Positions 1-8,117 of a DNA stretch of 44,285 nucleotides are shown here, piece by piece. The stretch covers positions 1 to 44,285 of the forward strand of contig JAILPB010000066.1 in NCBI GenBank assembly GCA_024690485.1, read 5' to 3'. The notes under the pieces are model-generated. The model did no database searches. It worked only from the letters and a program-made list of their open reading frames with translations, and was not told the DNA's origin. This DNA is from Butyrivibrio sp. Lineage in GTDB: Bacteria; Bacillota; Clostridia; Lachnospirales; Lachnospiraceae. Each line of letters begins with the position of its first letter. Position 1 is the stretch's first letter. The position numbers were made by a program, and so were the translations under genes.

Positions 1-1
1 C

Positions 2-718
2 ATTTTCCTTTTCCATACATTTACCCATTATCCGCCTAAGAAAGTCGGAAAGCTTGCTGCGATCAGCGTATTGTTCTTTATTGTTGTTCCGCTCACCATC
101 TACGTTCTGTCCTATATTCCCGTTGTTGAGGCAGGATACAGAAATATCCGTACTATCCATGAAAGCCAAAGCGGGCTTATCTCCAAAACTATACGTGGCA
201 CAGTTGGCATGATCCGCTATCATGCTAATCTAAATGCCACTCATCCCTACATGTCTGACTTCTATTCCTGGCCCGTAGGCTATAAGCCTGTACTTATCGC
301 CTACAATACCGTAAGCCAGACCGCCGGCAAAACCCTCCGCTCAATCGTCTATTACATGGGAAATGTTGCCGTATGGTGGGCTGCAATCCCTTGTATTCTC
401 TATGTTTTTTACATGGCAATCGCTAAACGCGAAAAGACAGCCATGTTACTGACTGTCTCTTATCTCGCGCAATATATTCCGTGGATGGGCGTTCAGCGCT
501 GCGTATTCCTTTACCATTATTTCCCATCCTTTATTTTCTCGGTCCTGATCATGGGCTACGCCATAAATTCGATAGCTCACCGCAAGCCGGCTTTAAAGCG
601 CATCATCACTGCCTACATGGTGGTTGTCATCATCACCTTTTTCCTATTCTACCCGGTTGTATCAGGCGTTCCATTCCCTTATGAGTGGACGCAGAAGCTC
701 AACTGGTTCATGAGCTGA
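2..718 (+). CDS. PMT-family glycosyltransferase, C-terminal part (5' truncated by window)
   Basis: The reading frame is open from base 2, so the start lies outside the window; about 238 residues remain. What is visible is a run of hydrophobic helices with tyrosine/tryptophan-rich loops. The short motifs YSWPVGYKP, FLYHYFPSF and a terminal PFPYEW segment are typical of the C-terminal four-helix region of dolichyl/polyprenyl-phosphate-mannose protein mannosyltransferases (PMT_4TMC). Members of this family are integral membrane GT-C enzymes that move a sugar from a lipid-phosphate donor to protein or glycan at the outer face. The gene is convergent with the secreted-protein gene downstream, which ends 60 bases away; no clear terminator separates them. 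The family call is fairly firm. Acceptor and donor cannot be read from this fragment. Confidence 0.75.
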   Translation: MFLFHTFTHYPPKKVGKLAAISVLFFIVVPLTIYVLSYIPVVEAGYRNIRTIHESQSGLISKTIRGTVGMIRYHANLNATHPYMSDFYSWPVGYKPVLIAYNTVSQTAGKTLRSIVYYMGNVAVWWAAIPCILYVFYMAIAKREKTAMLLTVSYLAQYIPWMGVQRCVFLYHYFPSFIFSVLIMGYAINSIAHRKPALKRIITAYMVVVIITFFLFYPVVSGVPFPYEWTQKLNWFMS

Positions 719-777
719 GCTTTGGATCTTTGTCGCCACTTTTCCATGCCTCCAGTAATCACCGTAGCAAAAGGTAA

Positions 778-2841
778 TCACTTCACCTTTACATTCTTTA
801 CTTTGCTCCACTTAGAATAGGTCTTTACAGAGCCTTTCTTCTTGAAGGTACGGATTCTTACAAAATATTTCTTTTTGGGAGAAAGCTTCTTTATGGTTTT
901 GGTTGTGGTTTTTGTCTTGTTTACTGTGACGCGCTTTATAACATTATCGAAGTTTTTATCTGTGCCTATCTGAATTTCGTAGCCCTTGATTCCCTTGGCT
1001 TTCTGCTCTTTCCAAGTAACAGTGATGGATTTCTTGCCTGCTGTCAGCTTGCTGATTGAAGTGGATTTCTGCTTCTTATCAACATTCTCATCATCACTCT
1101 TCTTGGAATCAGATGCCTGCACCTGTCCGGTAGCCGGATTACTTCCATTATCAATGACCTCCGGCTTAGGGTCAGGAGTAGGATCTACAGGCTTCGGATC
1201 ATCAGGGTTAGGGTCATCGGGCTTCGGATCGTCGGCGTCCGGATCTTTCAAATTTCCGTAAGTTGGATCTTCAAGCAGATTATCATCTGTCATTTCTTCG
1301 ATTTTAGTTCCCGGCTTATATTTTCTGATAAATCCTCCGGTGTAAAGTCCTGAAATATCGACCTTTTCTTCCCCCGCACTACTATCAGTAGCTCCGCTTC
1401 CGACAGCTGCTCCATTATTTCCACCTGTACCTTTACCACCAGCTGCATAAACTTTAGCATTTTCACTAATTTTGATATTTATGCCATCACCGTTTCTACC
1501 ACCGCCGATTCCTGCTCCGTACTTCAAAGTTGATGCTTTTACTAAAGCTTTTCCGCTGATTGTTATATCTGAACCAGATGCATCTCTACCGCCACCGATT
1601 CCTGCTCCATAGTTATCTCCCTGTGCTGTCACTATAGCGTTATCACCAATGGTTATATTTGTACCATTTCCTTCATTGCCTCCACCAATTGCAGCAGCAT
1701 TTTTCGCACCAATTGCAATAACAACTGAGTTGCCTCCAATTGTGATACGCATGCCATCGGCATTTGCACCGCCAATTCCTGCTCCATACATATTTCCATT
1801 TTTATCATCTTCTCCTTCAGGATCAGCACTTGCCGTTACATTAGCGTTTCCGCCTATTATAATATCGGAACCTGTTCCATTTAATCCTCCTCCGATTCCT
1901 GCTCCTTTATTAAAAGATGTGGCCGTCACCTGCGCAGAATCAATTATAGTAATACCTGAACCATTCCCATTTCTGCCGCCTCCGATTCCTGCCCCTGAAT
2001 AACTAGTCGCCTCTACTATTGCACTTCCTTTTATAGTAATGTCGGAACCTTCTGCTCCATCTCCGCCTCCGATTCCTGCTCCGAAATTATCACTTGATGC
2101 TATTACCTGTGCATTACCTTCTATGGTGATATTACTACCTGCCCACGCTTGTCCACCACCGATTCCTGCAGATTTGCTAGTACCATTAGCTTTTACCTTT
2201 GCATCTCCACCTATAGTTATATTAGAACCTGCTCCTTGATATCCGCCTCCAATTCCTGCTGAATTCACTCCACCATATGCTTCAATTTGGACATTTCCGT
2301 CTATAATGATATCTGCGCTAGATTGATTGTTTCCTCCTCCGATTCCTGCTCCATTCTGACCACCACTGGACTTAAGATATCCTTCTGTCTTTGAGGTAAT
2401 TGTAAGTTTCCCGTCCACAATATCATGTATTCCAGCTAGGCCTATATCACTTTTAAGAGTATTCTTTCCATCTATGAATATAGTCACATTTCCTGTACCT
2501 ATTAATCTGACAGCCGGGACACCTACTTTGTTTTGATATGTATTTATATCCACATCTTTTAATGTAACTTTCGCAGTCTGTCCATCTCCGGATTCAATTA
2601 CAACTCCATAATCCTTTGAAGTTCCCGTGATAATAATGTCATCATCTAAGGCATTATCTGCCTTATAATCCTGAGATATAGTCTGAGCACCATTTTTCGC
2701 GTCAATATAAATAGACCCGTCAGCGATATTGTATTCCTTAGCATACGCAGACATAGGCGCACTAAACATAAAAAGACCAAGTGCAAAAACTCCACCTGCC
2801 ATCAGGAAGTTACTGTATTTACTCTTCTCACTTCTTTTCAT
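778..2841 (-). CDS. Secreted AGIGGG-repeat surface protein with C-terminal Fn3-like module
   Basis: 687 residues. The start at 2841 is preceded by AAGGAG. Residues 1-34 form a signal peptide (basic N-terminus, hydrophobic core, likely cut after SAYA). Residues 165-480 hold about eleven repeats of 25-30 residues built on AGIGGG followed by an ITIxGxAxVxA strand, as expected for a parallel beta-helix/solenoid. A Pro/Asp linker (DDPKP repeats) follows near residues 540-575. The last 90 residues form an Fn3-like domain, very rich in lysine and ending in a WSKVKNVKVK-type strand. The same module ends three other proteins in this window. There is no LPXTG signal. It is likely an exported, cell-associated or extracellular binding protein. 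The function is unknown. Confidence 0.8.
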   Translation of the reverse strand: MKRSEKSKYSNFLMAGGVFALGLFMFSAPMSAYAKEYNIADGSIYIDAKNGAQTISQDYKADNALDDDIIITGTSKDYGVVIESGDGQTAKVTLKDVDINTYQNKVGVPAVRLIGTGNVTIFIDGKNTLKSDIGLAGIHDIVDGKLTITSKTEGYLKSSGGQNGAGIGGGNNQSSADIIIDGNVQIEAYGGVNSAGIGGGYQGAGSNITIGGDAKVKANGTSKSAGIGGGQAWAGSNITIEGNAQVIASSDNFGAGIGGGDGAEGSDITIKGSAIVEATSYSGAGIGGGRNGNGSGITIIDSAQVTATSFNKGAGIGGGLNGTGSDIIIGGNANVTASADPEGEDDKNGNMYGAGIGGANADGMRITIGGNSVVIAIGAKNAAAIGGGNEGNGTNITIGDNAIVTAQGDNYGAGIGGGRDASGSDITISGKALVKASTLKYGAGIGGGRNGDGINIKISENAKVYAAGGKGTGGNNGAAVGSGATDSSAGEEKVDISGLYTGGFIRKYKPGTKIEEMTDDNLLEDPTYGNLKDPDADDPKPDDPNPDDPKPVDPTPDPKPEVIDNGSNPATGQVQASDSKKSDDENVDKKQKSTSISKLTAGKKSITVTWKEQKAKGIKGYEIQIGTDKNFDNVIKRVTVNKTKTTTKTIKKLSPKKKYFVRIRTFKKKGSVKTYSKWSKVKNVKVK
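1402..2349 (-). repeat. Coding repeats (AGIGGG beta-solenoid units)
   Basis: This is the repeated part of the gene above. Eleven units carry the core AGIGGG or a close variant (AGIGGA, AAIGGG, AAVGSG). On the plus strand it reads as repeated proline-rich open frames (PPPIPAP), which are shadows and not genes. Units differ in length and sequence by enough to suggest old duplications rather than a recent slippage tract. Confidence 0.75.
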
Positions 2842-2961
2842 TTTTATTCTCCTTATAAAGAATTATGTTTGCGATAATCTACAGAACCAGTTATGACTTC
2901 TTGATGAAAGCACGGAAAATCGTCCAAGTAGTCATGTATTCTTGAAAAATTCTTTCTAGAA

Positions 2962-3323
2962 CAAAGAGTTGCTTTGCAACTCTTTGCGCGCCGATGCGCG
3001 CAAGCTTTAGCTTGCATAATACTTCTGCGCATCGGTCGCATCCATAGCGGAGCGTTTTTTATTTGATAGGATTTTCCTATCAAATAAGAAAAGAATGTTG
3101 CTTGCGACATTCTCGCGCCGTTGCGCGATGTCCGGGGGACATCGGTTCTACAACGACCGAAGTGAAACGAAGACGCGGTTGCAGAATGCAACATATTCCT
3201 TTCGCGCGATGTGCAGATCACTTGGCGAGGTTTTTTCGAGCCTAGTGAAATGTCATACACAGTAGTGCGCATCCTCGCGGAGCGTTTTTATATCATAGGA
3301 AAGAAATTTCCTATGATATAAAA
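2962..3323. repeat. Cluster of short perfect hairpins, no convincing gene
   Basis: At least nine hairpins follow each other almost without gaps. They include 2962-2986 (11-bp stem, TTT loop), 2986-3001 (GCGCG stem), 3000-3015 (GCAAGCT stem), 3059-3087 (13-bp AT-rich stem, TTT loop), 3092-3113 (AGAATGTTGC stem), 3114-3127 (CGCGC stem), 3127-3143 (GATGTCC stem), 3178-3192 (GTTGCA stem) and 3286-3323 (17-bp perfect stem, GAAA loop). The two AT-rich hairpins each follow a GCGGAGCGTTTTT block that is itself preceded by TGCGCATC (from 3026 and from 3266), so the tract contains a two-copy module. A 139-codon minus-strand open frame (2853-3272) crosses it but looks spurious. Bases 2842-2961 hold nothing I recognise. 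The element may be a dispersed repeat or a structured RNA; this is undecided. Confidence 0.7.
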
Positions 3324-3328
3324 CCAAA

Positions 3329-3365
3329 AGACACTATCCATATCAATTATATGGAATAGTATCTT
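3329..3365 (-). terminator. Imperfect hairpin followed by T-rich tract (minus strand)
   Basis: On the minus strand a stem with one bulge (GATACTATTCCATAT pairing with ATATGGATAGTGTC, 5-base loop) is followed by TTTTGGTTTT. That shape fits an intrinsic terminator for any minus-strand transcript crossing the tandem array upstream of it. No gene obviously needs it. Bases 3366-3530 hold no other structure that I see. Confidence 0.4.
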
Positions 3366-3530
3366 CCTTGAATCTACGAAAAATGAAGAAAACTGTGCAA
3401 AATCCGTACTTGACAGCATGTGATTTTTGCGTGCATAAAGCTTCATCCTAAAAATAACACCAACAAAGACTGCCAGAATGTACTTTCCACTGTGTCCATT
3501 TCTTGGGATTGTCATCATATCCGCCTTAGT

Positions 3531-3918
3531 ACTGCCGCAATTCTATTCTCTAGCCATAGTAGCAGTGCGTTTTCTGCCCTCTGTTCTGCCTATATTTCAA
3601 CTTCTTACAATAGTAGCAGTTTATTTTTCGACCATCGTACTGCCACTATTGCACTTTCCCAAGATAGTAGCAGTTTAAAAAGTCTCGATTTTACTGCTAC
3701 TTTTCCACAAAACCCAAATAGTAGCAGTACATTGAGCTAAAAATTTACTGCTACTTTCCACAAAACCCAAATAGTGGCAGTACATTGAGCTAAAAATTTA
3801 CTGCTACTTTCCACGAAATCCAAATAGTAGCAGGCTGACATGCCAAAAATCTACTGCTACTTTTCTGCAATACCCCAATAGTAGCAGTTTATTTTTGCAT
3901 GGCGAGTTCTGCTGCTAT
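3531..3918. repeat. Tandem array, period 53-54 bp, with inverted ACTGCTACT / AGTAGCAGT arms
   Basis: The word ATAGTAGCAGT (or one-base variants) starts at 3556, 3610, 3664, 3718, 3771, 3824 and 3878, giving spacings of 54, 54, 54, 53, 53 and 54. Its inverted partner ACTGCTACT or a decayed form starts at 3531, 3585, 3639, 3693, 3747, 3800 and 3853, with a further weak copy near 3907. Each unit can therefore fold into a hairpin with a 9-bp stem and a loop of roughly 15-18 bases. Units 3693-3852 are nearly identical and those to the left are decayed, so homogenisation is recent only in the middle. It is not CRISPR: the sequence between arms is also repeated. Confidence 0.85.
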
Positions 3919-3935
3919 CCAAGTTAAGTAAATGT

Positions 3936-3958
3936 CGGTAAAAAACGAATTTTTACCG
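3936..3958. other. Small perfect hairpin (CGGTAAAAA / TTTTTACCG)
   Basis: A 9-bp perfect stem with a five-base loop lies between the tandem array and the terminator of the glycosyltransferase gene. Its role is unknown. An A/T-rich stem like this may act as a second weak terminator or as a binding site. Confidence 0.4.
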
Positions 3959-3980
3959 AGAAAAGCTTGAATAAAAAGAA

Positions 3981-4037
3981 AGGCTGCCACAAATGTTATG
4001 TTCCTGGATCCTGGGTACATATCAAAAGTGGCAGCCT
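3981..4037 (-). terminator. Likely terminator of the GT-C membrane glycosyltransferase gene
   Basis: AGGCTGCCAC at 3981-3990 pairs perfectly with GTGGCAGCCT at 4028-4037. On the minus strand the stem is followed by TTTCTTTTTATT. The 37-base loop is long for an intrinsic terminator, but the position, 31 bases after the stop codon at 4068, fits. Confidence 0.55.
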
Positions 4038-4067
4038 CGATTTCAATATTATAGAAATAATCACAAG

Positions 4068-5603
4068 TTAAATTCTTTTTAATTCCAGATAAAGATCCCG
4101 TGCAACTACTGCGATGAGCATTGTCATTACGACAGCGACAGTCTGCAGGGAAAAAGGTCTTACAGCTGTAAGATATGGGATAAATGTCAAAATTGAAACC
4201 ACGAAGAAAGCGCACATAAGCGGGATTCTCTTAGGTCTGATGCAGGCATAGATGATAGCAAGGATATCTATAAGATAGCCGTATCTATCGTGCATGTGAG
4301 GTAGAGTGTATAAGGTAACTGCCACGGTGAGTAGTGATGTAAGGATAAATATCTCGTTGGAGATCAGAGCCTGTGCGGGAGCATTCTCCGAGCTTGTTTT
4401 ACCGATGTATTCCTTATTCTTTCTGCATTCTCTGACTTTCACATAGAGGTAGTAAGCGATGATTCCAAGGAGCATCATAGCTACAAACATGCCGGCTCCG
4501 GAGACTTCTTCGCTGTAGTGGCCGTTTGGCATGGTCTCATCGAGAAGGGCGTATATATTGGGATATTCGAGTGTTCCCCAGGGGTAGTAACTTCCCTGAT
4601 CAAAATAGAAAAATAGCAATTCCCCAAAATCTCTTCCAAATAGCCATGCAGGAATTATGCTGATCACGTATACAACAGGAATCAACAGTAGGTGGATTAG
4701 TTTCACGGAATACTTAAGGAGCCACATGATAACAATAAATGGCAGAATAAATACTGTCTGAAGTTTAAAACAAAAGGCAAGTCCAAGCATTATTGCGGAA
4801 AGAGCGCTCTTGTCCTTCAAAATGAAATAGATTGCATAGAGAATAAAGCAGGAATAAATAGCATCGCACTGGCACCAGTAGGCGCTGTCGATAAATACTG
4901 TAGGTGATAAGAGCACAAATGCCATCCCTGCAATGGATGTGCGGGGCTTTCCTGTCATATGGAAAACAATGAGAAATACTGCAATTGACATGGCATAATC
5001 AAAGACAACAGAAATCATCTTAAGGCCTGTCAGCCAATCGTCGGTAACTGCATGCACAAAGCACATCAGATACATGTAGGCGCTGGTGTAGTTGGATATC
5101 TCACTTCCCAAGGAGCTAAATCCGCCAAGGCGGTCTATATCCTCCATCCACAATTCAAGGAATCCGAAATAGTCTGCAGATTCTATAGGAAACAGCTTCC
5201 ATCTAAGTAAAAATGCAAACACCCACAATACAGCTACAAACAGGATGTCTATCATCTCAAAACGAAAATTCTTTATAATGAAGGACTTCTCAAGAAATGA
5301 ATCTATCCATCTTTCACCACTCGTAGTGATTACTACCTTTGCCTGGTTAGTACCAAATACCTCTACTTTGCTTGCGCTTACTTCCTTCGCAGCATTAGCA
5401 CTCACTACCTTTGCTCCGTTAGTACTTACTACCTTTGGCTCGTCAACACTTACAGTTCTTGCTTCGTTGGCACTTTCTTCACTAACACTCACTACCTTTG
5501 CCTTGCTTGTAACTTCCCCATTGTTTTCTGCCTGCAAATTCATGTTTTTCTCGTCCCCACAACATTCTATAGAACTGCCCTGCTCATGGTGTTCCATAAG
5601 CAA
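4068..5603 (-). CDS. GT-C type polytopic membrane glycosyltransferase with repetitive N-terminus
   Basis: Up to 511 residues. The frame opens with TTG at 5603; the ATG at 5597 or the one at 5543 could be the true start, and none has a strong ribosome site. Residues 36-94 are eight-residue repeats (AKVVSTNG, AKVVSANA and similar). From about residue 115 there are some ten to twelve hydrophobic helices. Features typical of GT-C / DUF2029-like mannosyltransferases are an acidic residue in the first loop (IESADYF), a WCQCDAIY motif in place of the usual WGQxD, a FKLQT helix end and a HMHDRYGY motif near the C-terminus. Such enzymes use lipid-phosphate sugar donors at the membrane. It lies about 23 bases after tex on the same strand and may be read from the same transcript. 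The acceptor is unknown. Confidence 0.7.
   Translation of the reverse strand: MLMEHHEQGSSIECCGDEKNMNLQAENNGEVTSKAKVVSVSEESANEARTVSVDEPKVVSTNGAKVVSANAAKEVSASKVEVFGTNQAKVVITTSGERWIDSFLEKSFIIKNFRFEMIDILFVAVLWVFAFLLRWKLFPIESADYFGFLELWMEDIDRLGGFSSLGSEISNYTSAYMYLMCFVHAVTDDWLTGLKMISVVFDYAMSIAVFLIVFHMTGKPRTSIAGMAFVLLSPTVFIDSAYWCQCDAIYSCFILYAIYFILKDKSALSAIMLGLAFCFKLQTVFILPFIVIMWLLKYSVKLIHLLLIPVVYVISIIPAWLFGRDFGELLFFYFDQGSYYPWGTLEYPNIYALLDETMPNGHYSEEVSGAGMFVAMMLLGIIAYYLYVKVRECRKNKEYIGKTSSENAPAQALISNEIFILTSLLTVAVTLYTLPHMHDRYGYLIDILAIIYACIRPKRIPLMCAFFVVSILTFIPYLTAVRPFSLQTVAVVMTMLIAVVARDLYLELKRI
5322..5498 (-). repeat. 24-bp coding repeat (octapeptide KVVSxxxA)
   Basis: Within the glycosyltransferase gene, about seven degenerate units of 24 bp encode octapeptides such as KVVSTNGA and KVVSANAA. 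The segment precedes the first membrane helix and is predicted to be soluble and flexible. Confidence 0.7.
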
Positions 5604-5625
5604 GGCTATACTTCATTCACATTAT

Positions 5626-8007
5626 TTATTTCTTATTGGAGTTGATCTTCATAGTAAGTCCGATTCTCTGTTTCTTAACATCTACTTCGAGAACCTGGAC
5701 ATCTACGATGTCGCCGACGCTGACTGCATCAAGAGGGTGCTTTATGTAGCGGTCTGTGATCTGAGAGATGTGGACAAGGCCGTCCTGGTGAACGCCTATA
5801 TCTACAAAAGCGCCGAAGTCTACGATGTTTCTGACTGTTCCCTTAAGGACCATTCCGGGCTTAAGGTCGTTCATATCCATAACGTCACTTCTAAGGATTG
5901 GTGCGGGCATGCTTTCTCTTGGGTCTCTTGAAGGCTTCTCAAGCTCGGATACGATATCGGTAAGTGTGATCTCACCAACTCCAAGCTCCTCTGAGAGCTT
6001 CTTTGTATCTCCGATTTTCTTCATAAGGCTTGATACGGAAACAACCTTCTCACTAGCGGATGCTGAACCGGTTCCCTTAGCTGAACTCTGCTGAGTACTG
6101 TCATCTGCAGCAAGATTTACTCCGCCAAGAGCTGCTGCAAGGGCTGCCCCCATGGCTGTGCCTGTATTTTTGACAACGAACTGCTTTTCTTTCTTCTTAG
6201 GCTTGTTCTGAGCCTTAGCCTCAGCTTTCTTAGCTTCAGACTTCTGGGCTGCGCTCTTCTTCTGAGATTCTCTTACGTCATCCATGGTGAGTCCAAGCTT
6301 AGCCATAAGCTTCTCTGCTGCCTCATAGGACTCGGGATGCACGCTGGTATCATCAAGAGGATTCTTACCATCATGAATACGAAGGAAACCTGCGCACTGC
6401 TCGTATGCCTTAGGTCCGAGCTTAGGAACCTTGAGGAGCTGATCACGGCTCTCAAACTTGCCGTTTGCTTCTCTATAATCAACGATGTTCTTAGCAATAA
6501 CCTTGCTGATACCTGAAATATATGTAAGGAGCGGTGCTGATGCAGTATTCAGGTCAACACCTACCTTGTTTACGCAGTCCTCAACAACGCCTGAAAGGGC
6601 TTCGCCAAGCTTCTTCTGGTTCATGTCGTGCTGGTACTGACCAACACCGATGCTCTGAGGATCTATTTTAACAAGCTCTGCAAGAGGGTCCTGGAGACGG
6701 CGGGCGATTGATGCTGCACTTCTCTGACCAACATCAAACTGAGGGAACTCCTCTGTAGCAAGCTTACTTGCTGAATAAACTGAAGCTCCTGCCTCATTTA
6801 CGATTACATACTGAACAGGACGGTCAAGCTCCTTAATAAGCTCAACGATTACCTGCTCTGACTCTCTTGAAGCAGTACCATTACCAACTGAGATAAGGTC
6901 TACATTGTACTTTGCGATGAGCTTTTTAAGCTCTGCCTTTGCTTCCTCAACCTTGTTCTGAGGAGCTGTGGGATAGATAACCTTGGTATCAAGGACTTTT
7001 CCTGTGGCATCAACGATAGCAAGCTTACAACCTGTTCTGAAAGCAGGGTCCCAGCCAAGTACTGTTTTACCTGCGATCGGAGGCTGCATGAGGAGCTGCT
7101 GAAGGTTCTTGCCAAATACTCCGATAGCAGAATCCTCAGCCTTCTCTGTGAGCTCGTTTCTAATATCACGCTCGATTGCAGGAGCGATAAGTCTGTCATA
7201 GGAATCCTTGCAAACTGCCTGAAGTACTGGAGTTGTCTCCGGGTTATCCTTAGTGATCATCTTGGTCTCAAGGAATCTAAGAATCTGCTCTTCGGGAGCA
7301 GTTATCTTAACTGTAAGGAATTTCTCAGCCTCACCTCTGTTAAGAGCCAGCACTCTGTGTCCGAGGATCTTGTTTACAGGCTCCTCGAAGTTGTAGTACA
7401 TCTCGTATACGCTCTCTGCCTTCTCATCCTTGGCAGTAGATGTAACAAAGCCCTGATCCCAGGTCTCTTCTCTTATATATTTACGGAAGTCTGCATTATC
7501 TGAGATTTCTTCTGCAATGATATCCATAGCTCCCTGAATTGCTTCCTGAATATTCTTAACCTCTTTTTCAGGATCAACGTAAGGTGTTGCCTCTTCCACA
7601 AGGCTCTTTGTTGTCTCCTGAGCGCGGATAATATCTGCAAGACCGTCAAGTCCCTTCTCCTTAGCTACGGAAGCTCTGGTCTTTCTCTTAGGTCTGTAAG
7701 GTCTGTATAAATCGTCAACTGCAACCATTGTCTCAGCCGCGATGATCTTGGCCTTGAGTTCGTCTGTAAGTTTCCCCTGCTCTTCAATGCTGGAAATAAC
7801 CTGTTCCTTCTTCTCCTCAAGTCCTCTCAAATATGTAAGTCTCTCACCAAGGTTACGAAGCTGCTCATCGTTAAGTGAACCTGTCACTTCCTTACGATAT
7901 CTGGAAATGAAAGGGATTGTGTTACCCTCATCGATCAGCTTAACAGCTGCCTCAACCTGCCATTTTTCAACGTTTAATTCTTCTTTGATCTTCTGAATAA
8001 TATCCAT
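5626..8007 (-). CDS. tex: Tex-family RNA-binding transcription accessory protein
   Basis: 793 residues from the ATG at 8007, chosen over an upstream in-frame start at 8055 because AAGGAG stands properly before it and the protein then begins MDIIQKIKEELN as Tex proteins do. Order of parts: N-terminal helical/HTH region, a YqgF-type nuclease-like domain (GWDPAFRTGCKLAIVD), the VNEAGASVYSASKLA and QRSAASIARRLQDPLAELVKI blocks, tandem helix-hairpin-helix motifs, a variable Lys/Ala/Ser-rich linker, and a C-terminal S1 domain (GMVLKGTVRNIVDFGAFVDIG). Tex binds nucleic acid and affects transcription and stress survival. The linker of roughly 90 residues before S1 is longer than in typical members. 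The identification is secure. Confidence 0.95.
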   Translation of the reverse strand: MDIIQKIKEELNVEKWQVEAAVKLIDEGNTIPFISRYRKEVTGSLNDEQLRNLGERLTYLRGLEEKKEQVISSIEEQGKLTDELKAKIIAAETMVAVDDLYRPYRPKRKTRASVAKEKGLDGLADIIRAQETTKSLVEEATPYVDPEKEVKNIQEAIQGAMDIIAEEISDNADFRKYIREETWDQGFVTSTAKDEKAESVYEMYYNFEEPVNKILGHRVLALNRGEAEKFLTVKITAPEEQILRFLETKMITKDNPETTPVLQAVCKDSYDRLIAPAIERDIRNELTEKAEDSAIGVFGKNLQQLLMQPPIAGKTVLGWDPAFRTGCKLAIVDATGKVLDTKVIYPTAPQNKVEEAKAELKKLIAKYNVDLISVGNGTASRESEQVIVELIKELDRPVQYVIVNEAGASVYSASKLATEEFPQFDVGQRSAASIARRLQDPLAELVKIDPQSIGVGQYQHDMNQKKLGEALSGVVEDCVNKVGVDLNTASAPLLTYISGISKVIAKNIVDYREANGKFESRDQLLKVPKLGPKAYEQCAGFLRIHDGKNPLDDTSVHPESYEAAEKLMAKLGLTMDDVRESQKKSAAQKSEAKKAEAKAQNKPKKKEKQFVVKNTGTAMGAALAAALGGVNLAADDSTQQSSAKGTGSASASEKVVSVSSLMKKIGDTKKLSEELGVGEITLTDIVSELEKPSRDPRESMPAPILRSDVMDMNDLKPGMVLKGTVRNIVDFGAFVDIGVHQDGLVHISQITDRYIKHPLDAVSVGDIVDVQVLEVDVKKQRIGLTMKINSNKK

Positions 8008-8076
8008 ACTTTGTAGCCTTCTCCTTAAAAACAAGAAAATGCGATGCCCCGCCAAATCAAGCAGAGCACCGCTATT

Positions 8077-8106
8077 ATTTTACCAAAAAATCCGCTTAGT
8101 GGGCAA
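8077..8106 (-). promoter_or_regulatory. Possible promoter of tex
   Basis: On the minus strand TTGCCC (8101-8106) and TAAAAT (8077-8082) are separated by 18 bases, about 70 bases before the tex start. Both hexamers are imperfect matches to the housekeeping consensus. Confidence 0.35.
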
Positions 8107-8117
8107 CGGAATATTGT

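Noticed and set aside
1649-2239. Proline-rich plus-strand proteins (PPPIPAP repeats)
   Set aside because: They are the complement of the AGIGGG-coding repeats in the secreted-protein gene.
2853-3272. 139-residue minus-strand protein
   Set aside because: It runs through a chain of palindromes, has no ribosome site or recognisable domain, and its composition follows the hairpins.
3531-3918. CRISPR array
   Set aside because: Spacing is regular, but the sequence between the short words is itself repeated and each unit contains inverted arms. There are no unique spacers and no cas genes.
3889-4215. 108-residue minus-strand protein
   Set aside because: It overlaps the end of the membrane glycosyltransferase in another frame and then crosses the terminator and the array; it is a shadow frame.
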